Positions 1 to 6,222 of a stretch of DNA of 35,916 nucleotides are shown here, in pieces. Source of the stretch: Gemmataceae bacterium (lineage in GTDB: Bacteria; Planctomycetota; Planctomycetia; Gemmatales; Gemmataceae); contig PLDW01000409.1 of NCBI GenBank assembly GCA_003136315.1, forward strand, positions 62,918 through 98,833, read 5' to 3'. Within the stretch, counting starts at the first letter, position 1, and each line of letters opens with the position of its first letter. The position numbers and the translations under genes are program-made. The notes under the pieces are model-generated. The model had not been told where the DNA came from. It made no database searches and was given only the letters and a program-made list of their open reading frames with translations.

Positions 1-60
1 CCGTTTTGCTCCTCTTCGCACGCCCGGCGAACAACACGGTTTTGATCTTGGACACGTTCT
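1..60. repeat. Dispersed 60-bp repeat, copy 1
   Basis: This stretch matches 20619-20678 on the same strand with about 8 mismatches in 60 bases (my alignment by eye). Both copies begin CCGTTTTGCTC and contain AACAACACGG and TTTGATCTTGGACA. It touches the left window edge, so the true element may be longer. No gene is visible in it. The function is unknown. Confidence 0.7.
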
Positions 61-85
61 AAGAAGGAAGGGGGGGCCGGAGTTA

Positions 86-187
86 GAACCTAACCCCCCC
101 AACCCCCTTCCCTAAGAAGGAAGGGGGAGCAGGAAGGCGGTTTGACTCCCCTCTGCCTCACAGTCGAGGGTTTTGTCTGGTGGTCCT
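86..187 (+). repeat. C/G-tract dispersed element, full copy 1
   Basis: The element begins with AACCTAACCCCCCCAACC, continues into a hairpin with a 9-bp stem (CCCCCTTCC / GGAAGGGGG, loop about 7 nt), and ends with a conserved block containing CAGTCGAGGGTTTTGTC and GGTGGTCC. Near-identical full copies lie at 2236-2337 (opposite orientation) and 11831-11931, with two short copies at 1389-1484. A partial tail of the hairpin (CTAAGAAGGAAGGGGG) also precedes this copy at 59-74. It lies in the gap before the first gene. I infer a short non-autonomous mobile or recombination-spread element. Confidence 0.75.
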
Positions 188-254
188 GGGCTTTTGATCC
201 CTGGCCAGGTCTGGTCTGATGGGAGTGTCTCGCTGACTTGTACCGAGTGAAGCC

Positions 255-590
255 ATGTCCGACATCACCCGGCAGATGCTCCGCGACTACTTGCACGATG
301 CCCTGCCGGAAACGGAACTGGCTGCGGTCGAGCGTGCCTTGCGCGGCTCGGCGGAACTTCAGAAGCAACTCGGCGAAATCCGTGAGGAAGAAGATCGCGG
401 CGAACACACAGCCGGAGCGATCTGGAGGCGGGAACGAGTCAGTTGCCCATCTCGGGAGCAACTCGGCGGCTACCTTCTCGGATCGATCGACGAGGGCCTG
501 GAACACTACGTCCGGTTCCACCTTGAGATGGTCGGCTGCCCGTTTTGCCAGGCAAACCTCGATGACCTCCGCAAGCTCCAGGGCGGATGA
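255..590 (+). CDS. Small hypothetical protein with C-terminal CxxC
   Basis: A 111-residue protein whose family I cannot name. It has a charged, helical N-terminal part beginning MSDITRQMLRDYLHDALP, then a short second half containing the segment HLEMVGCPFCQANLDDL. The arrangement (a short N-terminal helix with DALPxxELAxVE, then a CPFC pair near the C terminus) resembles small cytoplasmic proteins common in Planctomycetes, some of which sit near sigma factors and have been likened to anti-sigma zinc-finger proteins. No sigma factor is in view, and the classical HxxxCxxC zinc motif is incomplete, so that role is only a possibility. It lacks a signal peptide and membrane segment. The stop is 48 bases before the LOG-family gene on the same strand, so the two may be co-transcribed. 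The start has only a weak GAG-type ribosome site. Confidence 0.7.
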   Translation: MSDITRQMLRDYLHDALPETELAAVERALRGSAELQKQLGEIREEEDRGEHTAGAIWRRERVSCPSREQLGGYLLGSIDEGLEHYVRFHLEMVGCPFCQANLDDLRKLQGG

Positions 591-638
591 CGACTGAGCC
601 ATTCCATGTGATTCTCCCACTCGACCGGAAGTGAGTGA

Positions 639-1223
639 ATGCGAAAGGTTTGTGTCTTCTGCGGATCTCAGTCAGGGACGGCGCCGGAATACGTTGCCGC
701 AGCGCGCGATCTGGGGACTGAACTGGCTCGCCGCGGCCTCGGGTTGGTCTATGGCGGCGGCCGAGTCGGGTTGATGGGCGAACTCGCAGCGGCCGCACTT
801 GGAGCGGGGGGGACGGTTGTCGGGGTGATCCCACAGGCCTTGTCGGCGAAGGAAATTGCGTTCGCAGAGGCGACCGAACTGATCGTGGTCGACACGATGC
901 ACACGCGGAAGGCGCTGATGGCCGACCGGGCCGATGCATTCGTGGCTCTCCCCGGGGGGTATGGCACCTGCGACGAGTTGTTCGAGATCCTCACGTGGGC
1001 TCAACTCGGCATCCATCACAAGCCGGTCGGGGTTCTGAACGTGCGCGGGTTCTTCACCCCGCTACTGGCCTGGCTGGATCACATCACAACGGAGGGTTTG
1101 CTGAAGCCAACTCACCGCGACCTACTCCTGATAGCGGACACGGCCCCGGCCCTCCTCGACTGCCTGGCCAAGTATGTTCCACCTACTTCGGTGGCAAAGT
1201 GGGTCGACCCGGCCGAGCGGTAA
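639..1223 (+). CDS. LOG family protein (nucleotide phosphoribohydrolase)
   Basis: A 194-residue cytoplasmic protein of the LOG / TIGR00730 Rossmann-fold family. Family members cleave nucleoside 5'-monophosphates to free base and ribose 5-phosphate; in plants and some bacteria they release active cytokinin from its riboside monophosphate. Visible signatures are the N-terminal VCVFCGS strand-loop (residues 4-10), the VYGGGRVGLMG nucleotide-binding loop (about 37-47), the MHTRK segment (87-91) and the hallmark PGGYGTCDE (105-113), with Arg90 and Glu113 matching the catalytic residues of the family. The length is normal for the family (about 190). The ATG follows GGAAGTGAGTGA. It is followed 18 bases downstream by a strong palindrome that could end or protect the transcript. 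Its true substrate in this organism is not shown by the sequence. Confidence 0.93.
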   Translation: MRKVCVFCGSQSGTAPEYVAAARDLGTELARRGLGLVYGGGRVGLMGELAAAALGAGGTVVGVIPQALSAKEIAFAEATELIVVDTMHTRKALMADRADAFVALPGGYGTCDELFEILTWAQLGIHHKPVGVLNVRGFFTPLLAWLDHITTEGLLKPTHRDLLLIADTAPALLDCLAKYVPPTSVAKWVDPAER

Positions 1224-1240
1224 GAACAACTCCTGCTAAC

Positions 1241-1300
1241 GGGAGGGCGCGGCTCCTGCCGCGCGTAAGTGGTGCGGCTCGGCAGGAGCCTCGCCCTCCC
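1241..1300. repeat. 60-bp palindromic repeat, copy 1
   Basis: Two 21-nt arms, 1241-1261 and 1280-1300, pair with one mismatch (left arm starts GGGAGGGCGCGGCTCC, right arm ends GGAGCCTCGCCCTCCC) around an 18-nt loop. The same palindrome occurs at 6097-6158 and 15870-15929. This copy starts 18 nt after the LOG gene stop. There is no U-tract, so it is not a classical intrinsic terminator. It could still act as a 3' RNA stem, REP-like element or terminator. Confidence 0.85.
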
Positions 1301-1388
1301 ATTTGCATGTCAAACCGTCTTTCCGGAGATGCGACACCATCTGTGGGTTCCTGGATCAGAGGAGAATCGCTCAGACCGGACACTCTGA

Positions 1389-1484
1389 GCTCCCCTTTCC
1401 TTCTTAGGGACGGGGGCTGGGGGGTTAAGTTCCTTTCCTGCTCCCCCTTCCTTTTTAGGGAAGGGGGTTGGGGGGTTAGGTTCT
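1389..1484 (-). repeat. C/G-tract element, two short tandem copies
   Basis: Two imperfect copies of the hairpin half of the C/G-tract element lie head to tail with a period of about 51 bases (1389-1432 and 1440-1484). Each reads GCTCCCC...CTT...TAGGG then G-runs and ends TTAGGTT or TTAAGTT. They lack the CAGTCGAGGG-type half present in full copies. The G-rich strand has several runs of three to six G and could form a quadruplex. With the palindrome at 1241-1300 they fill the gap between the LOG gene and the kinase-like gene. Confidence 0.7.
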
Positions 1485-1512
1485 GGCCGGTCCCGTCGGG
1501 AAAGGAATCGGC

Positions 1513-2160
1513 GTGCTTGTCGTCAAAGTCGGCGGCAGTCTGTACCATCACCCGAGACTCGGACCGGGGTTGAGGGAGTACCTCGGAACACTCGCCCCAT
1601 CGTCCGTCCTGATCGTCCCCGGTGGAGGCGAGTTTGCGGACGCCGTCCGGAAACTCGATGTGATCCACGGGCTTGGCGAAGAACGCGCCCATTGGCTTGC
1701 CCTCACCTCACTTTGGGCCGCCGCGGCATTCCTCCGCATCCTCCTGCCCGGCTCGGAATGCGAGTCTCACCCCGATGCCGCCCGGTTCGACTCTCTCCCT
1801 CTCGGTTCCATCCGAATTCTCGATTCGCACATGTTCTGTCAATTCCATGCTTCCGCCCCTGACCACCTTCCCCCCAGTTGGGACGTGACGAGCGATTCGA
1901 TCGCGTCACGGGCCGCAATCGTGTATAGGGCGACAAGGCTCATCCTTCTGAAATCTGTCGATGTGCCTCCAAATACCTCCTGGTCGCATGCAGCCGAGCA
2001 GGGGTGGGTCGACCGACACTTTCCCCACCTGGCGCTCGACCTTCGGATTCCGGTTGAGGTGATCAACTTTCGCCGCTGGCTCGACGACAACACGACACCG
2101 TTCACGCCTGATCCCGGGACATCCTCCACCGGTCAAGTTGACCCGGTGGCCCGTTCCTGA
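1513..2160 (+). CDS. Amino acid kinase family protein
   Basis: A 215-residue protein with the N-terminal signature of the amino-acid kinase fold (aspartokinase, glutamate 5-kinase, uridylate kinase): VVKVGGSLY at residues 3-11 and the phosphate-binding IVPGGGEFAD at about 34-43, followed by a helix with DVIHGLGEERAHW. Such enzymes phosphorylate carboxyl, phosphate or related groups with ATP. At about 215 residues it is shorter than glutamate 5-kinase and nearest in size to uridylate kinase and the archaeal MfnE group. Planctomycetes with methanopterin-linked C1 enzymes carry a kinase of this kind, so such a role is possible, but no other C1 gene is in view. The start is a GTG preceded by AAAGGA. 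A C/G-tract repeat array abuts the start and another full copy lies 76 bases after the stop. The substrate is unknown. Confidence 0.8.
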   Translation: MLVVKVGGSLYHHPRLGPGLREYLGTLAPSSVLIVPGGGEFADAVRKLDVIHGLGEERAHWLALTSLWAAAAFLRILLPGSECESHPDAARFDSLPLGSIRILDSHMFCQFHASAPDHLPPSWDVTSDSIASRAAIVYRATRLILLKSVDVPPNTSWSHAAEQGWVDRHFPHLALDLRIPVEVINFRRWLDDNTTPFTPDPGTSSTGQVDPVARS

Positions 2161-2235
2161 TCATCGTTGGACCTTCCACCACAGCCAGTCCAATACGATG
2201 AGTTGATCAGGGGTCTGGGGTGCAACTGGCACATA

Positions 2236-2337
2236 GGACCAGCGGACAAAACCCCTCGACTGGGAGGCAGAGGAGAGTCAAACCACCCTCCGGCTCCCCC
2301 TTCCTTCTTAGGGAAGGGGGTTGGGGGGTTAGGTTTT
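2236..2337 (-). repeat. C/G-tract dispersed element, full copy 2
   Basis: This is the reverse complement of the element at 86-187: GGACAAAACCCCTCGACTG at the left end, then GGCTCCCCCTTCC / GGGAAGGGGG hairpin and a G-rich end GGTTGGGGGGTTAGG. It lies between the convergent ends of the kinase-like gene (+) and the lipoprotein gene (-), where it could help separate the two transcripts. Confidence 0.75.
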
Positions 2338-2376
2338 GTTCACTGGCACACAGGGTCGCAACCCCACTCACCGACA

Positions 2377-3225
2377 TCATGAGCCCCCGTTCCAACCACC
2401 GCCACCCTGACTGCCACCGCCACTGTTACGGCCGCCACGCCCACCTTTCCCGCCACCACCCTGGCCGCCACCACCACCCTTTGACCCGGGGTTGTCCTTG
2501 ACGAAGAGTCGGTGGGCAGCGTTCCAATCGGCCTCTGTTCCGACCACGAAGTACTGGACATCTCCCTCACACCGCAACCATCGGAAGCCGATGTCCAGGC
2601 CCTTCACATTCATCGGCAGGGGGGTGCCATCGGCATATTGGGCACGGAAATCGGGTCCGAGCCCGTGCTTGAAGATCGGTGGCCCGACCACATCCACCGC
2701 ACCGGTGGGATCGACTGTGAAACGGAACACCCGCTGACCGACCTGGACTGGCGGATCTTGCTGGACGTGGACCGCCGCCTTCACCATTCCCGTATACCCC
2801 GTCGGGACGATCAACTCGACGCTCGGTCGTGGACCAGCAAAAACTTCTACCACATGCGGTTCAGGGCTTGCGGCAGTCCGTTGGGTTCCGCTCTGTGGGA
2901 TGGGCTGGGGGGGCAGGGAGAAGTCGCTCTGTTCCGGCAGATACCCCGGAGCGCTCACCGCGAGCACCAACCCGACATCATCCCCTGTGATCGCCCTCAC
3001 CTGCATAATCCCGTCGGCTCCGGTGATCCCAGACGTGTCAGAGCCGAGGTCCGGTCCACGCGGATTGGGGCACCACAACCGGACCTGAGCTCCGGCCACG
3101 GGTGCATGGGTTTCCGCATCAATCACCACGATCGGAGTGGGGACCGTTTTGGGTGTTGTGTGGCACCCCACAACAGATGAGAGGAGCACTCCGACCAACC
3201 ACAGTATTTGTCGTGTATCCCTCAC
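2377..3225 (-). CDS. Lipoprotein with carboxypeptidase-regulatory-like domain and Gly-rich tail
   Basis: A 282-residue exported protein. The N terminus is a lipoprotein signal (hydrophobic ILWLVGVLLSS followed by the lipobox VVGC, lipidated Cys about residue 21). Next comes a beta-sandwich-like segment starting PIVVIDAETHAPVAGAQVRLW, typical of carboxypeptidase-regulatory-like / CnaB-type repeats that form surface or structural beta domains. A middle part follows (VFAGPRPSVELIVPTGYTGMVKAAV) without recognisable catalytic residues. The last ~35 residues are almost pure Gly with Lys, Arg, Ser and Gln, a flexible low-complexity tail that is unusual for this fold. It is probably anchored in a membrane facing the periplasm. 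It stands alone: its neighbours are a convergent kinase-like gene and, about 430 bases upstream, the YeiH pair. Function unknown. Confidence 0.82.
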   Translation of the reverse strand: MRDTRQILWLVGVLLSSVVGCHTTPKTVPTPIVVIDAETHAPVAGAQVRLWCPNPRGPDLGSDTSGITGADGIMQVRAITGDDVGLVLAVSAPGYLPEQSDFSLPPQPIPQSGTQRTAASPEPHVVEVFAGPRPSVELIVPTGYTGMVKAAVHVQQDPPVQVGQRVFRFTVDPTGAVDVVGPPIFKHGLGPDFRAQYADGTPLPMNVKGLDIGFRWLRCEGDVQYFVVGTEADWNAAHRLFVKDNPGSKGGGGGQGGGGKGGRGGRNSGGGSQGGGGWNGGS

Positions 3226-3652
3226 CGGCCACCCCCCGACGTCCGATGCTCAGCGGAAGCACCCCATATCATCGGTTGGAGGGGTTGTCCAGACGAGGCC
3301 GGTGGAGCAAATTCTCGGAGTCGAGTCGATTCCGATTCCAAGCGAGTTTTTCAACAGGCCGTGACCGGATACCTCTTCGCGAGAGCCCGGTGTGACAACC
3401 CCTGGGCACTGGCCGGGCTGTTCTCGTTGGCCTTTGGGCATGGTTCAATGAGTGGGTGCGAGGGGTAACATTGGATTGGCGAACCGGCGACGTCAGTCGC
3501 CGGGTGAGCTGATACGTACCCGGCGACTTACCTCCCTTGGAAGCTGACCCGGCGACTGACGTCGCCGGTTCGCCAGTTGTTAGGGAGGACAACGACTGAT
3601 CCGAGGCCGGGGGGTGTCGCAGGGTGAGACGCGACGAACGGCCGAGTACGCA
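3226..3652. other. Intergenic region containing a perfect inverted repeat
   Basis: This gap of about 430 bases separates the lipoprotein start (3225, minus) from the stop of the small membrane protein gene (3653, minus). The only structure I can support is the inverted repeat at 3477-3575. Short open frames on both strands here have no recognisable protein features. The lipoprotein promoter should lie in 3226-3450, but I see no convincing -35/-10 pair. Confidence 0.5.
3477..3575. repeat. Perfect 29-bp inverted repeat (99-bp palindromic element)
   Basis: Left arm 3477-3505 (TGGCGAACCGGCGACGTCAG...) and right arm 3547-3575 are exact reverse complements over 29 bases, separated by a 41-base loop that carries a further partial copy of the arm end (ACCCGGCGACTT, 3518-3529). 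It begins 78 bases after the stop of the 59-residue membrane protein gene. The design is that of a miniature inverted-repeat element. In RNA it would form a very stable long stem. No target-site duplication is obvious. Confidence 0.88.
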
Positions 3653-3832
3653 TCACGAGGGATTGGCCGGGAAGAATCGGGTGCTGACCCACCAGAGGAC
3701 TCCGAGCAGAATTAGTCCCAGGAGAAGGCTGCCAGCAATCAGCCATTTCTCAACCGGCAGAAGCGGCTCGACTTGGACGCGCCGAAGCTCCTCGGCTGTT
3801 TCCCGGTCATCGGGCGGTCTTGGCGTGGGCAT
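3653..3832 (-). CDS. Small single-span membrane protein (59 aa) behind the YeiH gene
   Basis: I read this short gene directly. It starts with ATG only six bases after the YeiH-family stop, begins MPTPRPPDDRETAEEL and ends FFPANPS. The order is a charged N-terminal half with acidic residues, one hydrophobic helix (KWLIAGSLLLGLILLGVLWW, about residues 29-48), then a short tail. The tight spacing behind the transporter and the coherent topology (soluble N terminus, one membrane span) argue that it is real and co-translated with the YeiH protein, possibly as a small partner subunit. No family is recognised. It could be a spurious open frame, but the conserved-looking amphipathic and membrane layout makes that less likely. 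Confidence 0.65.
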   Translation of the reverse strand: MPTPRPPDDRETAEELRRVQVEPLLPVEKWLIAGSLLLGLILLGVLWWVSTRFFPANPS

Positions 3833-3838
3833 TGCGTT

Positions 3839-5308
3839 TCACCCCTTGGCGGCTGGTGGCATTACCCCGTGGAAGAACAGCCACGAGATTGCCAGACCAA
3901 CCCAGATCACAAACCCGAACAGGCTGACCACATACACCAGCGCCAGGCGGCCCAGCCCCTCGGCCCACAACCGCCGGAGGTTCGCTGCCAGCCCGATCGA
4001 AAAGAAGGTCAGAACGAAGAAGAGCTGACGGATCACGTCTCCTTGCCCCGTCCCTCGCTGGAGGGCTGGCACCAGTTTGGGATCCGATAAACCGATCGCC
4101 AGGAAGACTCCGAACGTGAGTGCATAGCCGAACACAAACTTGGGGAATCGCTGCCAAATCTCCTGAAGCGGGAGCCGGCGATCCGCCCTTGGCTCGATTT
4201 TCCACGACCAGATGGCGGCCAGGATCACCGCCCACACGCCGATAAACAGGTCGATGAAGACCTTCACGGTCGTGGTCGTCATCACCATCCAGCCAGGAGC
4301 GTAGTCGTGGCCGCTCTCGACGGAGCGGGTGTAGATCAGCGATTCGGTCACCGCCCCACTTGCCACTGCGGCTCCGTCGGTCTTTACGGCCAGCCCCATC
4401 CAGGCCGCCGCGACCATCGGCTCATCGGCGAGGAACGTGCTGGCCAGCGGCGGGAGAATCAGCATCTCCACCACGGAAAAGATAACCACCAGCGACGAGA
4501 CCATGATCGGAACGACCGGACGGGCGCGGACCGCAGCGCCAGTCGTGATCGCAGCCGAGACCCCACAGATCGAGATGCCCGAAGCGAGTGGTGCGGCCCA
4601 CTCGCGACTGAACCCGAAATACTTCCGGGCGATAAAATAGACCACCGCCCAGTAAATCAGATAGGCTTCGACGATCGCAGCGAGTCCCCGGAACAAAATG
4701 ACGGACGCCAGCCCCTGTGCTCCCGCAGCCTTGACCCCAAGCCCAGCGCCAAGCACGACGACCGCCGTCTTGATGTAGAGTTCGGAGCGAGCCGCCTCCT
4801 TGAGCCACGCAGCGACACCCGGCAGGAAGTTGCCGATGAACAACCCACCCAGGAGGGCCAACAGATAACCAGCCTCGCCCGTCAGACCGAGTGACCAGGG
4901 TATCCCAAATGCGCTGCGCTTATCCGGCGTCGCTGCGATGTAGGCGAAGTTCCCTGCCGCCCAGCAGCCAAAGGCGAGCGCGAACACGATGGTGAAACGA
5001 ACCGCGAACCTTGAAGGGGAGATACCGAGGAACTTCGCGCCTGCGGTCAGGACCAGCAACAGGAACACATACGTCAGGCCGAGGCTGCCAACACCGGTCA
5101 GCCAGGGGTAGCCCTTCGATGCGGGAGAGAGAATTTTCCCCGGGTCGAGCCAGACAGATGTCGACACGACCCACCCCAGCAGATCGCCACCAGCGAGCAC
5201 GCCGAGGCTCAGGCCGACCACAAGCAAACCCAGAAACACCGCGAGGGTATCTTCGGAACGGAGCCAGGATCGCGGTGGTGGGGTCTGTTCCAGTGGTGGG
5301 GTCAGCAT
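3839..5308 (-). CDS. YeiH (UPF0324) family membrane transporter
   Basis: A 489-residue polytopic inner-membrane protein of the YeiH / UPF0324 family, often labelled putative sulfate exporter; members are thought to move small anions, but the substrate is unproven. The N terminus is cytosolic (PLEQTPPPRSW), followed by about 11 hydrophobic helices. Family-typical stretches include KEAARSELYIKTAVVVLGAGLGV (about 170-190), ASGISICGVSAAITTGAAV in the middle, and AWMGLAVKTDGAAVASGAVTE further on, which match the conserved Gly-rich helices of the family. Usual members have about 330-350 residues; this one is longer, with extra helices at the N terminus (DLLGWVVSTSVWLDPGKIL) and an insertion near the end, as in other planctomycete and proteobacterial long forms. 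It is followed after six bases by a small membrane protein gene. The region upstream is a ~900-base gap, so it probably has its own promoter. Confidence 0.88.
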   Translation of the reverse strand: MLTPPLEQTPPPRSWLRSEDTLAVFLGLLVVGLSLGVLAGGDLLGWVVSTSVWLDPGKILSPASKGYPWLTGVGSLGLTYVFLLLVLTAGAKFLGISPSRFAVRFTIVFALAFGCWAAGNFAYIAATPDKRSAFGIPWSLGLTGEAGYLLALLGGLFIGNFLPGVAAWLKEAARSELYIKTAVVVLGAGLGVKAAGAQGLASVILFRGLAAIVEAYLIYWAVVYFIARKYFGFSREWAAPLASGISICGVSAAITTGAAVRARPVVPIMVSSLVVIFSVVEMLILPPLASTFLADEPMVAAAWMGLAVKTDGAAVASGAVTESLIYTRSVESGHDYAPGWMVMTTTTVKVFIDLFIGVWAVILAAIWSWKIEPRADRRLPLQEIWQRFPKFVFGYALTFGVFLAIGLSDPKLVPALQRGTGQGDVIRQLFFVLTFFSIGLAANLRRLWAEGLGRLALVYVVSLFGFVIWVGLAISWLFFHGVMPPAAKG

Positions 5309-5738
5309 CGTTTCCTCGTGTGCCGGACTGACCGCCAGCTTTCGGCCAACACCATCTTAATAATCTGTCCAGGATCAAGCCCGTGTTTTGGCGTCTTCCG
5401 GGCCTCCAGGGGTTGGGCCTGGGGCGGAAATGGGCCAGTCATCATGGGGAATTGGTCAGGCAGGAACGGCCCCAAGTGGGCCGAATGCACCATCAACCGC
5501 GACCTTCTCTGGCAGGCAACTTCCCCCAGTAGGGTGACCTGAATGATCTTTCTTGATGACATCCCGCAACAGAGTGGGATTCGGCATCGGGCCGCAGGGG
5601 CGAGGCCCAAGGTGTCCCAGAATGCTTGGAAGACGCTTCCATGAGTGTAACCAGGAGGCAGTTGTGACGATTCCCACCCACAACCCCTGGAACTCGTCCC
5701 ATCTGGAACACCCCCGAGAACCCCGTGGACCAGCCGAA

Positions 5739-5844
5739 GCGGGGCAGCTCAGAAAATGTAACAGAATAGATTTGTCAGAGTGTCCAGGTGTTACCCAAGC
5801 GGGGCAACGCAGAAAATGTAACAGAATAGATTTGTTTGAGTGTT
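5739..5844 (+). repeat. Tandem 60-bp duplication
   Basis: The segment GCGGGGCA..CGCAGAAAATG-type followed by TAACAGAATAGATTTGT occurs twice at an exact 60-base period (5739-5784 and 5799-5844) with only a few differences. The motif is AT-richer than its surroundings. Only two units are seen, so this is a local duplication rather than an array. No function is evident. Confidence 0.8.
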
Positions 5845-6096
5845 GTATCGTGATCCGGCTCTGTCCCCAATCCTCGAGCTGTAACCGCTACCCTGGCCAA
5901 CGGTCTGGGCTGGAGGACACGGCTTGTCAGGCCGAAGATGCGGATCGCGCGCCCAATCTCGGTAGTGTTCCGCGACGAGTCCAAATGGCTGCTTCTGCTC
6001 CCGGCACCCCAAAAGCCGGATGCACGCAGGGCCGTTCCTGCCTGATACAGGAACCCGCAGAGGCTGTCTCATCCCAGGAGCAAGCATCGGTCTAAC

Positions 6097-6158
6097 GGGA
6101 GGGCGAGGCTCCTGCCGAGCGTGTGGGTGGTACGGCTCGGCAGGAGCCTCGCCCTCCC
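6097..6158. repeat. 60-bp palindromic repeat, copy 2
   Basis: Arms 6097-6120 and 6135-6158 are perfect reverse complements over 24 bases (arm start GGGAGGGCGAGGCTCCTGCC) with a 14-base loop. It begins about 65 bases after the stop of the halogenase-like flavoprotein gene (which ends at 6223 on the minus strand). It is the best-conserved of the three copies in the window. Confidence 0.9.
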
Positions 6159-6222
6159 ATACATACGTATAATCGTCTTTTTTTCGATGCGATAGCCTCA
6201 GCGGGATACTGCATAAGACGAG

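Larger units (their letters stand above)
5309..6222. other. Long intergenic region without a supported gene
   Basis: This gap of about 910 bases lies between the YeiH start (5308, minus) and the stop of the flavoprotein (6223, minus). It holds a 60-bp tandem duplication (5739-5844) and a 60-bp palindrome (6097-6158). Several open frames cross it on both strands; one of 180 codons (+, 5553-6095) runs through the tandem repeat, which encodes a repeated NRIDL-type segment, and looks like non-coding sequence. A fragment around 5870-6045 (+) has somewhat protein-like text (RIARPISVVFRDESKW), but no start, homologue or continuation that I recognise; it may be gene debris. Confidence 0.5.

Noticed and set aside
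1241-1300. Palindromes as classical Rho-independent terminators.
   Set aside because: No run of T follows any of the three copies; position 3' of genes is still suggestive, so they are reported as repeats.
5739-5844. Possible CRISPR array because of repeated units.
   Set aside because: Only two units, no spacer diversity, unit length 60 with the conserved part 46; no cas gene is present.
5553-6095. A 180-codon open frame on the plus strand in the long gap.
   Set aside because: It spans a 60-bp tandem repeat, has no ribosome site and no domain features, and its repeated segment is a translation of the DNA duplication.
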